A DNA stretch of 64,000 nt, taken from the NCBI RefSeq assembly GCF_000327065.1, contig NC_019936.1, positions 3,004,001-3,068,000 of the forward strand, given 5' to 3'. Below the pieces are notes generated by a model. That model was not told where the DNA came from. It did not search any database and saw nothing but the letters and a program-made list of their open reading frames with translations. Source of the stretch: Stutzerimonas stutzeri RCH2. GTDB taxonomy: Bacteria; Pseudomonadota; Gammaproteobacteria; Pseudomonadales; Pseudomonadaceae. A program made the translations under genes and the position numbers. Below, in pieces: positions 25,833 through 36,400 of the stretch (within the stretch, counting starts at the first letter, position 1; each line of letters starts with the position of its first letter).

Positions 25833-26587
25833 TCGACCTTGACCTCGCTTTCAACCTGCTCGCCAGTCTTGCCAAAACGGCGCTGGCGAGTGGAGAAGTC
25901 GGCGAGCGCCTTGCGCATCGCGACATGCTTGAAATCCGGCCAGTAGAGGTCGGAAAAGTACAACTCCGCATAGGCAAGCTGCCAAAGCAGGAAATTACTG
26001 ATACGCCGCTCGCCGCCGGTTCGAATGCACAGATCAGGTAGCGGCATATCGCCAGTCGCCAGATAGCTCTGGAAGAGAGCCGGTGTTATTTCAGCAGGGT
26101 TCAACCGGCCGGCCTGCGCCTCGGTAGCCAGGTGTTGAGCCGCTTGAAGAATGTCCCATTGGCCGCCGTAGTTGGCCGCGACCTGGAGTACGAAGCGATG
26201 GTTGCCGGCAGTGATCTCCTCGACCTCCAACATTGCCGCCTGGAGCTCCGGATGGAAGCGCGCACGATCGCCGATGATGCGCAGCCGGATACCGTTTTCA
26301 TCGAGCTTGCGCGCCTCGCGCCTGAGGGCCGAAAGAAACAGCTCCATCAGTGCACCTACTTCGTCCGCTGGGCGCTGCCAGTTCTCACTGGAAAACGCGA
26401 ACAGCGTCAGCACCTCGACACCGGAATCGGCACAGACCTCAATAACCGCGCGAACCGCGTCGACACCGGCCTTGTGTCCGGCCACGCCAGGCAGCAAACG
26501 CCTCTTCGCCCAGCGGTTGTTGCCATCCATGATGATCGCCACGTGACGGGGTACATTCCGCCCGGCGATCTGCCTGACCTTTTCCAT
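25826..26587 (-). CDS. uppS: Undecaprenyl pyrophosphate synthase (cis-prenyltransferase)
   Basis: 253 aa. Extends farnesyl-PP with eight isoprene units to the C55 carrier for peptidoglycan and O-antigen. Conserved AIIMDGNNRWAKRR with the Mg-binding Asp21, then GHKAGVDAVR, LTLFAFSSENWQRP and DLCIRTGGERRISNFLLWQ. The start MEKVRQIAG is chosen by family comparison; an in-frame extension of 25 codons lacks conservation. Uses products of the MEP pathway encoded by dxr and ispD in this window. Confidence 0.97.
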   Translation of the reverse strand: MEKVRQIAGRNVPRHVAIIMDGNNRWAKRRLLPGVAGHKAGVDAVRAVIEVCADSGVEVLTLFAFSSENWQRPADEVGALMELFLSALRREARKLDENGIRLRIIGDRARFHPELQAAMLEVEEITAGNHRFVLQVAANYGGQWDILQAAQHLATEAQAGRLNPAEITPALFQSYLATGDMPLPDLCIRTGGERRISNFLLWQLAYAELYFSDLYWPDFKHVAMRKALADFSTRQRRFGKTGEQVESEVKVEC

Positions 26588-26619
26588 GAACAACTCTACT
26601 TGCGCTAAAACACGCTGCG

Positions 26620-26650
26620 AACCAAAAGAAAAAGCTGCAAGCAACAGCTC
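26620..26650 (-). terminator. Possible terminator between frr and uppS
   Basis: Read on the minus strand: short stem AGCTG/CAGCT with a 7-nt loop (26634-26650), immediately followed by TTTTCTTTT. The stem has only 5 bp, so at most partial termination is expected; it would separate the pyrH-frr and uppS-cdsA-dxr transcripts. Confidence 0.4.
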
Positions 26651-26720
26651 GGTGGCATCCACACCACCGCGCCACGGAGGCCTCGCGAACCCGTGACGCG
26701 ACAGCGTTTCGATGCCGGCC

Positions 26721-27278
26721 CTACACCGCCATCAGGTCGCCTTCTTTGACCTCAAGAGCCTTGTCGATCTCGGCAACATATTTATCGGTTAGCTTCTGGA
26801 CGTCATCCTGGCCACGACGTTCATCGTCCTCGCTGATTTCCTTTTCCTTGACCAGGTCCTTCAGCTGCGCGATTGCATCACGACGGATGTTACGCACCGC
26901 GACGCGCGCATTTTCGGCCTCTGCACGCGCCTGCTTGGTGTAACCCTTGCGGGTTTCCTCGGTCAGTGCCGGCATCGGCACGCGAATGGTGGTACCAGCG
27001 GTCGCCGGATTCAAACCCAGATCCGAAGTCATGATCGCTTTCTCTACCGCCTGGATCATGCTCTTGTCGAACACGGTCAGCGCCAGCGTCCGAGAGTCCT
27101 CGGCGATCACGTTGGCGACCTGGCGCAGCGGCGTGTCGGAACCGTAGTAGGACACCATCACGCTGTCGAGGATGCTGGGATGTGCGCGACCGGTACGGAT
27201 CTTGGCGAACGCATGGTCCAGCGATTCCAGGGTTTTCTTCATGCGCTCCTGCGCGTCTTGCTTGATCTCATTGATCAT
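26721..27278 (-). CDS. frr: Ribosome recycling factor
   Basis: 185 aa, the standard length. With EF-G it splits the post-termination ribosome. Typical sequence: [20 protein letters not shown] at the N-terminus, [13 protein letters not shown], and the C-terminal three-helix bundle with [21 protein letters not shown]. Overlaps the pyrH stop by 4 nt, the standard pyrH-frr pair. Confidence 0.98.
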   Translation of the reverse strand: MINEIKQDAQERMKKTLESLDHAFAKIRTGRAHPSILDSVMVSYYGSDTPLRQVANVIAEDSRTLALTVFDKSMIQAVEKAIMTSDLGLNPATAGTTIRVPMPALTEETRKGYTKQARAEAENARVAVRNIRRDAIAQLKDLVKEKEISEDDERRGQDDVQKLTDKYVAEIDKALEVKEGDLMAV

Positions 27279-28018
27279 TCTTTCGATTCCTCGATCAGTG
27301 TTCCTTCGGCGCCACCAAGCACAATGTTGAGCAGGGCACCAGGCTTGTTCATGTTGAAGACCCGCAGCGGCATGTTGTGGTCACGACACAGGCAGATGGC
27401 CGTCAGATCCATCACGCCAAGCTTGCGATCAAGCACTTCATCGTAGGTAAGCTCGGCAAACTTCTCGGCATTGGGATCCTTGAACGGATCTGCGGTGTAG
27501 ACACCGTCAACCTTGGTGGCCTTGAGCACGACATCCGCCTGGATCTCGATGGCACGCAGGCAGGCCGCCGAGTCGGTGGTGAAGAACGGATTACCCGTAC
27601 CCGCCGAGAAGATCACCACTTCGCCAGTCTTCAGATGGCGCATCGCTTTGCGGCGATCATAGTGATCGGTTACTCCGACCATGGAAATGGCAGACATGAC
27701 CAGTGCCGGGATATTCGAGCGCTCGAGCGCATCGCGCATGGCCAGCGCGTTCATCACCGTGGCCAGCATCCCCATGTGATCGCCAGTCACGCGATCCATG
27801 CCAGCCGCCGAAAGCGCCGCGCCACGAAACAGGTTGCCACCACCGATAACCAGACCGACTTCGACCCCGATCCCCACCAGCTGGCCGACTTCCAGAGCCA
27901 TGCGATCGAGGACCTTCGGGTCGATACCGAAGTCTTCGGAGCCCATCAAGGCCTCGCCGCTCAATTTGAGCAGAATGCGTTTATAGCGAGGATTGCGTGC
28001 ACTCATCTGCTGAGCCAT
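27275..28018 (-). CDS. pyrH: Uridylate kinase
   Basis: 247 aa. Phosphorylates UMP to UDP; hexameric amino-acid-kinase fold with UTP/GTP control. Motifs are [12 protein letters not shown] (phosphate binding), [10 protein letters not shown] and [16 protein letters not shown]. The start MAQQMSARN is preceded by CAGGAGATAA. It lies in the conserved tsf-pyrH-frr order, with a 196-bp gap and a terminator after tsf. Confidence 0.98.
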   Translation of the reverse strand: MAQQMSARNPRYKRILLKLSGEALMGSEDFGIDPKVLDRMALEVGQLVGIGVEVGLVIGGGNLFRGAALSAAGMDRVTGDHMGMLATVMNALAMRDALERSNIPALVMSAISMVGVTDHYDRRKAMRHLKTGEVVIFSAGTGNPFFTTDSAACLRAIEIQADVVLKATKVDGVYTADPFKDPNAEKFAELTYDEVLDRKLGVMDLTAICLCRDHNMPLRVFNMNKPGALLNIVLGGAEGTLIEESKE

Positions 28019-28160
28019 TGGCGTGTTATCTCCTGCGGCGTGCTATGACCAAGTCTGTATGACCCAGACCAAAAATATCTGCGCTTTGACAGCGCAACCC
28101 GGGGTTGGTGCCAAGCGATGACTATATCGTGACAAAAAAACAAATCCTCTGCCCAATTCG

Positions 28161-28199
28161 ACAAAGAGGCCGCACGCGTAAGCGGGCAGCCTCTTGTCA
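28161..28199 (-). terminator. Terminator after tsf
   Basis: On the minus strand a long stem, AAGAGGC (28189-28195 on the complement) paired with GCCTCTT (complement of 28164-28170) plus internal GC pairs, is followed by TTTGTC. A second T-run (TTTTTTT) lies about 25 nt further on. It separates rpsB-tsf from pyrH-frr. Confidence 0.7.
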
Positions 28200-28214
28200 A
28201 ACCGCGAAGCGATC

Positions 28215-29078
28215 TTACTTCTTGGTCGCAGCTACCTGAGCAGCCACTTCGGCAGCGAAGTCGACCTCTGCCTTCTCGATACCCTCGCCTACTTCGTAGC
28301 GAACGAAGGATACGATTTCGGCGCCGGCTTTCTTGGCCAGCTCACCGACCTTGATTTCCGGGTCCTTGACGAAAGCCTGCTCAACCAGACTGGCTTCGGC
28401 CAGAAACTTGTTGATGCGGCCCTTGACCATGTTCTCGACGATGTTTTCCGGCTTGCCGGCAATCTTGTCGGCATTGAGCTGCAGGAAGATTTCCTTCTCC
28501 TTGGCAACCAGCTCTTCGGAAACGTCAGCCGGGCTCAGAACAGCCGGATTGCTGGCGGCTACGTGCATGGCGATATCTTTGGCCAGCTCGGCATCGCCAC
28601 CTTTCAGAGTGACCAGCACGCCGATGCGGTGGCCGTGCAGGTAAGCACCAACAACTTCGCCCTCAACTGCAGTCAGGCGACGAATATTGACGTTCTCACC
28701 ACACTTGGCGACCAGCGCCTCGCGAGCGGACTCACGGGATGCGACCAGCGGAGCCACTTCGGTCAGCTTCTGCTCGAATGCTTCGTCCAGGCTATCCTTG
28801 ACGAATGCTTTGAAGTCGTCCTGCAGAGCCAGGAAGTCAGTCTGCGAGTTGACTTCGATGATCAGGCCACGGCCACCCTCGACGCGAACGGCGATCGAGC
28901 CTTCGGCAGCGATGTTGCCCGACTTCTTGGCAGCCTTGATGGCGCCGGAAGCACGCATGTCGTCGATCGCTTTTTCGATGTCGCCACCGGCGGCAACCAG
29001 AGCCTTCTTGCACTCCATCATGCCCTGACCGGTACGCTCGCGCAGTTCTTTGACCAAGGCTGCAGTGATTTCTGCCAT
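28215..29078 (-). CDS. tsf: Elongation factor Ts
   Basis: 287 aa. Guanine nucleotide exchange factor for EF-Tu. N-terminal UBA-like domain with [21 protein letters not shown] and the core exchange residues in the [11 protein letters not shown] segment; dimerisation region towards the C-terminus. The start MAEITAAL is family-conserved; upstream in-frame codons are discarded. Follows rpsB with a hairpin in the 128-bp gap. Confidence 0.98.
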   Translation of the reverse strand: MAEITAALVKELRERTGQGMMECKKALVAAGGDIEKAIDDMRASGAIKAAKKSGNIAAEGSIAVRVEGGRGLIIEVNSQTDFLALQDDFKAFVKDSLDEAFEQKLTEVAPLVASRESAREALVAKCGENVNIRRLTAVEGEVVGAYLHGHRIGVLVTLKGGDAELAKDIAMHVAASNPAVLSPADVSEELVAKEKEIFLQLNADKIAGKPENIVENMVKGRINKFLAEASLVEQAFVKDPEIKVGELAKKAGAEIVSFVRYEVGEGIEKAEVDFAAEVAAQVAATKK

Positions 29079-29147
29079 GTTGGGAATCCTCTCGATTTGG
29101 TTTCTAAACCACTCACCCATGACACGGGTGATCAATTCGCAAGAGAC

Positions 29148-29174
29148 AAAAAGGGGGGCCTAGCCCCCTTTTTG
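29148..29174 (-). terminator. rpsB-tsf intergenic terminator/attenuator
   Basis: Near-perfect stem of AAAAAGGGGG and CCCCCTTTTT around a 7-nt centre, lying in the 128-bp rpsB-tsf gap. On the minus strand it has the form of an intrinsic terminator with a T-run. As tsf has no other obvious promoter, partial read-through is likely and would set the S2 to EF-Ts ratio. Confidence 0.75.
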
Positions 29175-29206
29175 TTCATCGGGTGTCACGCCGCAGTGCG
29201 CCGGAC

Positions 29207-29947
29207 TTAGCCCTGAGCCGCCTCGGAAGCAACTTCCTCGACGAACTCGTCAGCGCCACCGGCACCGTTCTGGCGACCGCGCAGAACAGCATCAGCCATG
29301 GAGCCGAGGTAGAGTTGCACGGCACGGATGGCGTCATCATTACCAGGAATGATGTAGTCAACGCCTTCCGGGCTGCTGTTGGTATCGACGATACCGATGA
29401 CCGGGATACCCAGCTTGTTGGCTTCGGAGATGGCGATGCGCTCGTGATCGACGTCAACGACGAACATGGCATCTGGCAGGCCGCCCATATCCTTGATACC
29501 ACCCAGGCTGCGCTCGAGCTTCTCGAGGTCACGGGTGCGCATCAGGGCTTCTTTCTTGGTCAGCTTCTCGAAAGTACCGTCCTGGGACTGAACTTCCAGC
29601 TCACGCAGACGCTTGATGGAGGCGCGGATGGTTTTGTAGTTGGTCAGCATGCCGCCCAACCAGCGGTGATCGACATACGGCGAGTTGCAGCGAGCAGCTT
29701 CTTCGCGAACGATCTTGCCAGCGGAACGCTTGGTGCCAACGAACAGAATCTTGTTCTTGCCTGCAGCCAGCTTTTCAACGAAACGCAGCGCGTCGTTGAA
29801 CATCGGCAGGGTCTTTTCCAAGTTGATGATATGGATCTTGTTGCGCGCGCCGAAAATGTACTTATCCATTTTCGGGTTCCAGTAACGGGTCTGGTGGCCG
29901 AAGTGCACACCGGCCTTCAGCATATCGCGCATAGTGACTTGAGACAT
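29207..29947 (-). CDS. rpsB: 30S ribosomal protein S2
   Basis: 246 aa. Binds late in 30S assembly. Typical S2 sequence: [57 protein letters not shown] and [23 protein letters not shown]. The start MSQVTM is chosen over a longer in-frame extension of 28 codons that covers the leader. Its leader (29948 to about 30080) contains repeats described separately. Confidence 0.98.
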   Translation of the reverse strand: MSQVTMRDMLKAGVHFGHQTRYWNPKMDKYIFGARNKIHIINLEKTLPMFNDALRFVEKLAAGKNKILFVGTKRSAGKIVREEAARCNSPYVDHRWLGGMLTNYKTIRASIKRLRELEVQSQDGTFEKLTKKEALMRTRDLEKLERSLGGIKDMGGLPDAMFVVDVDHERIAISEANKLGIPVIGIVDTNSSPEGVDYIIPGNDDAIRAVQLYLGSMADAVLRGRQNGAGGADEFVEEVASEAAQG

Positions 29948-30080
29948 GAGCAGTCCTCGAATAAGTCGGGTTAGGCCTCCACGCGTCCCGATATCCAACT
30001 CTTGCGAGCACCCAGGATACCGTGTCGACACGTGTGTGGGGTTAGGCTCGACGGGTCTACCCCGCTGAGCGGCGCGTTTT
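29948..30080 (-). promoter_or_regulatory. rpsB leader with repeated GGGTTAGGC (plus-strand) and a 12-bp palindrome
   Basis: Within the 287-bp rpsB/map divergent gap, GGGTTAGGC occurs twice on the plus strand (29968-29976 and 30040-30048) and CGTGTCGACACG (30022-30033) is a perfect palindrome between them. AT-rich TATGCTATAAAA (minus strand, about 30068-30080) is a candidate -10 region. S2 is known in E. coli to repress its own mRNA through the leader; these repeats are candidates for a similar structure. Confidence 0.4.
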
Positions 30081-30234
30081 ATAGCATAAAGGCTACAGAG
30101 AGGCTACTGCTTTGAACTCTCCAGCGGCACGCCCGGCAGCCGACGATGCCTGACCTGCAGGCTGTGGGTGCTTTGGTTTATCATCGCGACTTTCCGTTTT
30201 TCGCCTTCGCCTGCGGGCGTAATCAGAGGTTTGC

Positions 30235-31017
30235 ATGACAGTCACCATCAAGACGCCCGAAGATATCGAGAAGATGCGCATTGCCGGGCGTCTCGCCGCC
30301 GAGGTTCTCGAGATGATCGGCGAGCACGTCAAGCCAGGCGTCACCACCGAAGAGCTCGACCGCCTCTGCCACGAGCATATTGTCAATGTGCAGCAGGCCA
30401 TTCCCGCGCCGCTGAATTACAAGGGCTTTCCCAAGTCGATCTGCACGTCGATCAACCATGTCGTCTGCCATGGCATCCCGAACGACAAGCCGCTGAAGGA
30501 CGGTGACATCCTCAATATCGATATCACCGTTATCAAGGACGGCTATCACGGTGACACTAGCAAGATGTTCATGGTCGGCAAGGTGCCTGAGTGGGCTGAG
30601 CGCCTCTGCCAAGTCACTCAGGAATGCCTCTATAAAGGTATCGAGCTGGTTCGCCCCGGCGCCCGCCTTGGCGATATTGGCGAGGTGATCCAAAAGCACG
30701 CAGAGAAAAACGGTTTTTCCGTAGTCCGCGAGTATTGCGGTCACGGCATCGGCAAGGTCTTTCATGAAGAGCCACAGGTGCTGCACTACGGGCGAGCCGG
30801 CACCGGGATGGAGCTCAAGGAAGGGATGACCTTCACGATCGAGCCGATGATCAACCAGGGCCGCTCGGAGACCCGTTTGCTCGGCGATGGTTGGACCGCC
30901 ATCACCAAGGACCGCAAGCTGTCGGCGCAATGGGAGCACACCATACTGGTCACCGCAGACGGCTACGAGATTTTCACCTTGCGCAGCGACGACACCATCG
31001 CCCGCACCTCTGCCTGA
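30235..31017 (+). CDS. map: Methionine aminopeptidase type I
   Basis: 260 aa. Removes the initiator Met from nascent proteins. Pita-bread fold residues are visible: His in NHVVCHGIP, metal ligands Asp in LNIDITV and GDTSKMF, His in [12 protein letters not shown], Glu in TIEPMIN and Glu in QWEHTILV. Length fits class Ia. Divergent from rpsB, the common arrangement, and followed by glnD after 38 bp. Confidence 0.98.
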   Translation: MTVTIKTPEDIEKMRIAGRLAAEVLEMIGEHVKPGVTTEELDRLCHEHIVNVQQAIPAPLNYKGFPKSICTSINHVVCHGIPNDKPLKDGDILNIDITVIKDGYHGDTSKMFMVGKVPEWAERLCQVTQECLYKGIELVRPGARLGDIGEVIQKHAEKNGFSVVREYCGHGIGKVFHEEPQVLHYGRAGTGMELKEGMTFTIEPMINQGRSETRLLGDGWTAITKDRKLSAQWEHTILVTADGYEIFTLRSDDTIARTSA

Positions 31018-31055
31018 GAATTCCCCAGCCGCAGCACCCATGGGAGGACGTTCGC

Positions 31056-33758
31056 ATGCCCCAGGTTGACCCGGAGCTGTTTGATCGCAGCCAGTTTCAG
31101 GCAGAACTGGCGCTGAAGGCCAGCCCCATCGCCGCGTACAAGAAGGCCATACGCCAGGCGCGGCAGGTGCTTGACGAGCGCTTCAAGGCTGGCCGGGACA
31201 TCCGTCGTCTGATCCAGGACAGAGCCTGGTTCGTCGACCAGATTCTGCGATCAGCTTGGGATCGCTTCGACTGGAACAAGGGCGCCGACATCGCCCTCGT
31301 CGCGGTAGGCGGCTACGGACGGGGCGAGCTGCACCCCTATTCCGATATCGACCTGCTCATCCTGCTGGACGAGAACGACCAAGAGGTCTTCCGCAATTCG
31401 ATAGAGGGGTTCCTCACCCTGCTCTGGGACATCGGATTGGAGGTTGGTCAGGCGGTGCGCTCGGTTGCCGAATGCGCCGAGGAAGCCCGCGCCGACCTCA
31501 CGGTCATCACCAACCTCATGGAAAGCCGGACGATCGCCGGCCCCGAGCGCCTGCGCCAGGCGATGCTGCAGGTGACACGCACGGAGCAGATGTGGCCGAG
31601 CAAGGAATTCTTCCTCGCCAAGCGCAACGAGCAGCGCGCACGCCACGCCAAGTACAACAACACCGAATACAACCTGGAGCCCAACGTGAAGGGCTCTCCA
31701 GGCGGCCTGCGCGACATCCAGACCATTCTCTGGATTGCTCGTCGCGAGTTCGGCACCCTCAACCTGCAAGCCATGGTTGACCAGGGCTTCCTTACCGAAG
31801 GCGAGCACAGCCTGCTCACCGCGGCCCAGGAATTTCTCTGGAAGGTCCGTTATGGCCTGCACATGCTTGCCGGTCGCGCCGAAGACCGGCTGCTGTTCGA
31901 CCACCAGCGCAGCCTCGCCGCGCTGCTGGGCTATGAGGACAACGATGCCAAGCTGGCCATCGAACGCTTCATGCAGAAGTACTACCGGGTCGTCATGAGC
32001 ATCGCCGAACTCAGCGATCTGGTCGGCCAGCATTTCGCTGAAGTGATTCTCTGGGAAGGTGAATCAGGTCCGATCGTGCCGCTCAACAGCCGCTTTCAGG
32101 TTCGCGACGGCTACCTTGAAGTCAGCAATCCAGCCATCTTCAAGCGCACCCCCTTCGCCATTCTGGAAACCTTCGTGCTGCTGGCTCAGCATCCGGACAT
32201 TCAGGGAGTGCGCTCCGACACCATTCGCCTGCTCCGCGACCATCGCTACCTGATCGATGACGTCTTCCGCCAGGATCTGCGCAACACCAGCCTGTTCATC
32301 GAGCTGTTCAAGTGCAAGGAAGGCATCCACCGCAACCTCAGGCGCATGAACCGCTACGGCATTCTTGGCCGCTACCTGCCAGAATTCGGGCATATCGTCG
32401 GGCAGATGCAGCACGATCTGTTCCATATCTATACGGTCGACGCGCACACACTCAATGTCATCAAGTATTTGCGCAAGCTGACCAAACCGGGCGTGGCCGA
32501 AAAATATCCGCTGGCCAGCAAACTGGTCGAGAAGCTGCCCAAGCCAGAGCTGATCTATATCGCCGGGCTGTACCACGATATCGCCAAAGGTCGTGGCGGC
32601 GATCATTCGGAACTTGGCGCGGTGGATGCCGAACAGTTCTGCAGCCGGCACAAGTTGCCGGCGTGGGACACCCGGCTGGTGGTCTGGCTGGTGGAAAACC
32701 ATCTGGTCATGTCCACCACCGCCCAGCGCAAGGATCTGTCTGACCCGCAGGTGATCAACGATTTCGCCCAACTGGTCGGCGACGAGACGCACCTGGATTA
32801 TCTCTACGTTCTGACTGTTGCGGACATCAACGCCACCAACCCGACGCTGTGGAACTCCTGGCGCGCGAGCCTGCTGCGCCAGCTCTATACCGAAACCAAG
32901 CGGGCTCTGAAACGCGGGCTGGAAAACCCACTTGGACGCGAAGAGCAGATCCGCCAGACCCAGCGTGCCGCGCTCGATGACCTGGTGCGTCACGGCACCG
33001 ATCCGGACGACGCCGAACAGCTCTGGGCGCAGCTGGGCGACGACTATTTCCTGCGCCATACCGCTACCGACGTCGCCTGGCACACCGATGCGATCATCGA
33101 GCACCCGGCCAACGGCGGGCCGCTGGTTCTGATCAAGGAAACCACTCAGCGCGAATTCGAAGGCGGCACGCAGATATTCATTTACGCGCCGGACCAGCAT
33201 GACTTCTTCGCCGTCACCGTGGCGGCCATGGATCAGCTCAACCTGAACATCCATGACGCACGCATTCTGACGTCGAGCAGCCAGTTCACACTCGACACCT
33301 ACATCGTGCTGGATGCCGACGGCAGCCCCATCGGCAACAATCCGGAACGCATCGACGAAATCCGCAAGGGCCTGATCGCCGCACTACGCAACCCGGACGA
33401 TTACCTGACCATCATCCAGCGCCGCGTTCCACGGCAGCTCAAGCACTTCGCCTTTCCGCCGCAGGTCACCATCCACAACGACACGCAGCGGCCACAGACG
33501 ATTCTGGAGATCATCGCGCCGGACCGGCCCGGTCTGTTGGCACGGGTGGGCCAGTTGTTCCTCGATTTCGATCTATCGGTACAGAACGCCAAGATCGCCA
33601 CCCTGGGCGAACGCGTGGAGGACGTGTTCTTCGTTACCGATGCAGACAATCAGCCGCTGTCCGACCCGCAGTTCTGCTTGCGCCTGCAACAGGCACTGAT
33701 CAAGGAGCTGCAGCAAGAGAACGAGCAGCAACCCTCCCCCAGCAGCATCGTGATCTGA
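31056..33758 (+). CDS. glnD: Bifunctional uridylyltransferase/uridylyl-removing enzyme GlnD
   Basis: 900 aa. Senses glutamine and adds or removes UMP on PII (GlnB/GlnK), controlling nitrogen assimilation. Domains in order: nucleotidyltransferase with [18 protein letters not shown] (84-101), central helical region with [18 protein letters not shown] hydrolase with [16 protein letters not shown] at about 505, and two C-terminal ACT domains ([34 protein letters not shown]). The start at 31056 has GGGAGGA upstream; a much longer in-frame form would overlap map and is rejected. Confidence 0.97.
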   Translation: MPQVDPELFDRSQFQAELALKASPIAAYKKAIRQARQVLDERFKAGRDIRRLIQDRAWFVDQILRSAWDRFDWNKGADIALVAVGGYGRGELHPYSDIDLLILLDENDQEVFRNSIEGFLTLLWDIGLEVGQAVRSVAECAEEARADLTVITNLMESRTIAGPERLRQAMLQVTRTEQMWPSKEFFLAKRNEQRARHAKYNNTEYNLEPNVKGSPGGLRDIQTILWIARREFGTLNLQAMVDQGFLTEGEHSLLTAAQEFLWKVRYGLHMLAGRAEDRLLFDHQRSLAALLGYEDNDAKLAIERFMQKYYRVVMSIAELSDLVGQHFAEVILWEGESGPIVPLNSRFQVRDGYLEVSNPAIFKRTPFAILETFVLLAQHPDIQGVRSDTIRLLRDHRYLIDDVFRQDLRNTSLFIELFKCKEGIHRNLRRMNRYGILGRYLPEFGHIVGQMQHDLFHIYTVDAHTLNVIKYLRKLTKPGVAEKYPLASKLVEKLPKPELIYIAGLYHDIAKGRGGDHSELGAVDAEQFCSRHKLPAWDTRLVVWLVENHLVMSTTAQRKDLSDPQVINDFAQLVGDETHLDYLYVLTVADINATNPTLWNSWRASLLRQLYTETKRALKRGLENPLGREEQIRQTQRAALDDLVRHGTDPDDAEQLWAQLGDDYFLRHTATDVAWHTDAIIEHPANGGPLVLIKETTQREFEGGTQIFIYAPDQHDFFAVTVAAMDQLNLNIHDARILTSSSQFTLDTYIVLDADGSPIGNNPERIDEIRKGLIAALRNPDDYLTIIQRRVPRQLKHFAFPPQVTIHNDTQRPQTILEIIAPDRPGLLARVGQLFLDFDLSVQNAKIATLGERVEDVFFVTDADNQPLSDPQFCLRLQQALIKELQQENEQQPSPSSIVI

Positions 33759-33771
33759 GCGAATCTCGCCA

Positions 33772-33801
33772 CCTTCCTGCACGCCCGCGGCGGCAGGAGG
33801 G
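33772..33801. terminator. Hairpin between convergent glnD and shaG
   Basis: A 9-bp stem, CCTTCCTGC with GCAGGAGGG (one G-T pair), and a 12-nt loop fills most of the 52-bp gap between convergent genes. It has no U-tract, so terminator function in either direction is tentative. Confidence 0.35.
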
Positions 33802-33810
33802 TCGCTCGGC

Positions 33811-34140
33811 TCAATCCCAGGGTTTTCCGCGGGTCTGCTCGACGGCTGGCAGTTTCTGCTGCATCGCAGCCTTGGCCAGGATATGTGCGCTGACAGGCGC
33901 GGTAAGGAAGAGAAACAGCGTGATCAGCAACTCGTGCAGACTCAGGCTGCCATTCTGGTTGCTGAAAAAGATCATCGATGCGATGACGACACCTCCTACT
34001 CCAAGCGTCGTAGCCTTGGTCGGGCCATGCAGGCGCGTGTAGAAATCCGGCAGGCGATACAAGCCGATCGCACCGACCAGAGCGAACAGGCTACCGATGA
34101 TCAGGAAAACGCTTACCAGTACTTCAATCCAAAATGGCAT
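33811..34140 (-). CDS. shaG: Na+/H+ antiporter subunit G
   Basis: 109-aa inner-membrane protein with three hydrophobic helices and the MnhG/PhaG signature (LFALVGAIGLYRLPDFYTRLHGPTKATTLGVGGV). Last gene of the Mrp/Sha antiporter operon. Subunit G is one of the small subunits needed for assembly of the multi-subunit Na+(K+)/H+ antiporter. Nine bp from shaF. Confidence 0.93.
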   Translation of the reverse strand: MPFWIEVLVSVFLIIGSLFALVGAIGLYRLPDFYTRLHGPTKATTLGVGGVVIASMIFFSNQNGSLSLHELLITLFLFLTAPVSAHILAKAAMQQKLPAVEQTRGKPWD

Positions 34141-34149
34141 GTCGCCCCC

Positions 34150-34419
34150 TCAATCAATGATATCGCCGTGCAGCAGGTGCTTGCCGACTGCCACGGTACT
34201 GACGAACCCCATCACGGCGATCAACAGTGCCGCCTCGAAAAACAGGTCCGAGGCCAGCCAGATACCGAACAGCACGATGAGCGCAAGGGCGTTGATGTAC
34301 AGCGTGTCGAGCGCGAGCACCCGGTCAGGCATGTCCGGGCCCTGGACCAGACGGACGACGTTCAACACAGCCGCCACACCCAGCACGGCCATGCAGAGCG
34401 GAATTACGTAGGCGAGCAT
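34150..34419 (-). CDS. shaF: Na+/H+ antiporter subunit F
   Basis: 89 aa with three predicted transmembrane helices and the MnhF/PhaF segment RLVQGPDMPDRVLALDTLYINALAL. It overlaps shaE by 16 nt (34404-34419), the largest overlap in the operon. Confidence 0.93.
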   Translation of the reverse strand: MLAYVIPLCMAVLGVAAVLNVVRLVQGPDMPDRVLALDTLYINALALIVLFGIWLASDLFFEAALLIAVMGFVSTVAVGKHLLHGDIID

Positions 34420-34904
34420 TCGAAGATCTCCAGCAGCGGTGCTTCATAGTTGCGTTTGACGTCGGCGATCAGCGCATCGACATCCGGCACATCCAGCGCA
34501 TGCACCATCAGCGTCCGGCGATCCGGACTCAGGCACGCCGACACCGTACCCGGCGTCAACGAGATGATGCTGGCCAGGGTAGCCAGGGCAAACTCATTCT
34601 CGATCGCCATGGGCACCTCGATGAATGCCGGGCGCAGATTCTTCTTCGGCCCCAACACCAGCTTGGCGACCTGCACATTGGCAATCACGATGTCATAGAG
34701 AACCTTGAGCGTGAAAAGGCACAGCCTCAGCGGCTTGCGGATGGTTGGCACCTCGATGAGGAAGCCGCGGACCAGAAGCGGAATACCCCAGCCGAGAAAT
34801 AGCCCAAGCAGAAGATGGCCAAAGCTCAGCGTGTTGTGCAGCAGCAACCAGAGCAGCGCCAGCAGCAAGGTCAGCGCAGGACTCGGTAACCAGCGGGACC
34901 TCAT
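34404..34904 (-). CDS. shaE: Na+/H+ antiporter subunit E
   Basis: 166 aa. Two N-terminal membrane helices (ALTLLLALLWLLLHNTLSFGHLLLGLFLG) followed by a soluble region with NEFALATLASIISLTPGTVS, the MnhE signature. Overlaps shaD by 4 nt. Confidence 0.93.
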   Translation of the reverse strand: MRSRWLPSPALTLLLALLWLLLHNTLSFGHLLLGLFLGWGIPLLVRGFLIEVPTIRKPLRLCLFTLKVLYDIVIANVQVAKLVLGPKKNLRPAFIEVPMAIENEFALATLASIISLTPGTVSACLSPDRRTLMVHALDVPDVDALIADVKRNYEAPLLEIFECSPT

Positions 34905-36400
34905 GCCGCACCTCCCGGAACGATCTGCAAATAGGGCGCGACGTCGAGCAGCTGAGCTGCGGTAGCCTGCATGAATGCCTGTAGCGGCCCGGCCGCCGCC
35001 ACCAGAGCCACGCTCGCAAGGAGCAGCCCCGCCGTGGCGACCACTCGGATCGGATCAGCCACCTGCCCCACCGCTTCCGAAGCATGACGCCAGAACACCA
35101 GGCTACCGGCGCGACTGAGCGCGATCAGCATGCCCAGACCACCGACCAGCACGACAGCCCATAGCGCTATGGCGTCCGGACCGACGTCGATGGCGCGCAG
35201 CAGCATCACTTTGCCGAGAAAGCCGGAAAAAGGCGGGAGTCCGGCAACCGAAATCGCCCCCATGAAGAACAGCGAGCCAAGCAGCAATGGTTGGCGCAGG
35301 GCTGGCGCTGAGACCAAGTCGGTGCCTAGATCGCCGCGCTGGCGAGCGATCAGGTCGGCAAGCAGGAACAGTCCACCGGCAACCAGCGTGCTGTGCACCA
35401 GGTAATACAGCGCAGCGGCGAGACCCACATCGGTGCCCAGGGCGATACCGGCGAGAAGCGTTCCTACCGAAACCACCACCAGATACGCCAACAGCACCTG
35501 CAGGTTCCGTGCAGCCAATGCGCCTATCACCGCAGCACCAAGGGTCAGCAGCGCCAATGGCCAGAGCCAGACTTCGACCATATTGCTCAGCTCGCCCGCC
35601 TCGCTGCCGAAAACCAGGGTAAACACCCGCACGATTGCGTACAGCCCGACCTTGGTCATGATGGCGAACAGGGCGGCGACCGGTGCAGTAGCCGAGGCAT
35701 AGGCACGGGGCAGCCAGAAATAAAGCGGCAGGATGGCACCCTTCAGCGCAAAGACCACCAGCAACAGATAGCCCGCGGCGGCAAGCAACGGCGCATCGGC
35801 CGGTTCGGCGGCGCTCACGCGGCCCGCCATATCGGCCATGTTCAGCGTGCCCAGCAGGCCATAAAGCATGCTGACGCCAATCAGGAACAGCGATGAACCG
35901 AGCAGATTCAACACCACGTAGTGCATGCCGGCACGCACCCGTCTCTGCCCATGCCCGTGCAACAGCAAGGCATACGAGGAGATCAGCAGAATCTCGAAGA
36001 AGACGAAGAGGTTGAACAGGTCGCCGGTGAGAAAGGCGCCGTTGATGCCGAGCAGCTGAAACTGATAGAGCGCATGGAAGTTCGGGCCACGCTCATCGTC
36101 ACCGCGACTGGCATACAGCACGGCGAAGCCTGCCAGAACAGCAGTCACCAGCAACATGAGCGCGCTGAGGCGGTCGAGCATGAGGATGATGCCGAATGGA
36201 GGCTGCCAACTGCCAAGGGCATAGATGCGCAGCTGACCATCATCGGAGAGCAGCACCAGCCAGAGTGCTATTGGCACGAGCGCCCAGGTCGCTGCCAGCG
36301 AGAGCAAGCGTTTGGCTGGCTTGCCCATCCGGTGAGCGAACAGCAGTACCGCGCCCACGAACAAGGGCACCAGCAATGGAAGGATCAACGCATGATTCAT
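34901..36400 (-). CDS. shaD: Na+/H+ antiporter subunit D
   Basis: 499 aa. A proton-conducting subunit related to NuoM/NuoN and ShaA, with about 14 membrane helices. Complex I-like motifs are ALLLHGHGQRRVRAGMHYVVLNLLGSS-type and GAILPLYFWLPRAYASAT, containing the conserved Lys and Pro of the proton-translocation helices. Shares one base with the shaC stop region at 36400. Confidence 0.95.
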   Translation of the reverse strand: MNHALILPLLVPLFVGAVLLFAHRMGKPAKRLLSLAATWALVPIALWLVLLSDDGQLRIYALGSWQPPFGIILMLDRLSALMLLVTAVLAGFAVLYASRGDDERGPNFHALYQFQLLGINGAFLTGDLFNLFVFFEILLISSYALLLHGHGQRRVRAGMHYVVLNLLGSSLFLIGVSMLYGLLGTLNMADMAGRVSAAEPADAPLLAAAGYLLLVVFALKGAILPLYFWLPRAYASATAPVAALFAIMTKVGLYAIVRVFTLVFGSEAGELSNMVEVWLWPLALLTLGAAVIGALAARNLQVLLAYLVVVSVGTLLAGIALGTDVGLAAALYYLVHSTLVAGGLFLLADLIARQRGDLGTDLVSAPALRQPLLLGSLFFMGAISVAGLPPFSGFLGKVMLLRAIDVGPDAIALWAVVLVGGLGMLIALSRAGSLVFWRHASEAVGQVADPIRVVATAGLLLASVALVAAAGPLQAFMQATAAQLLDVAPYLQIVPGGAA

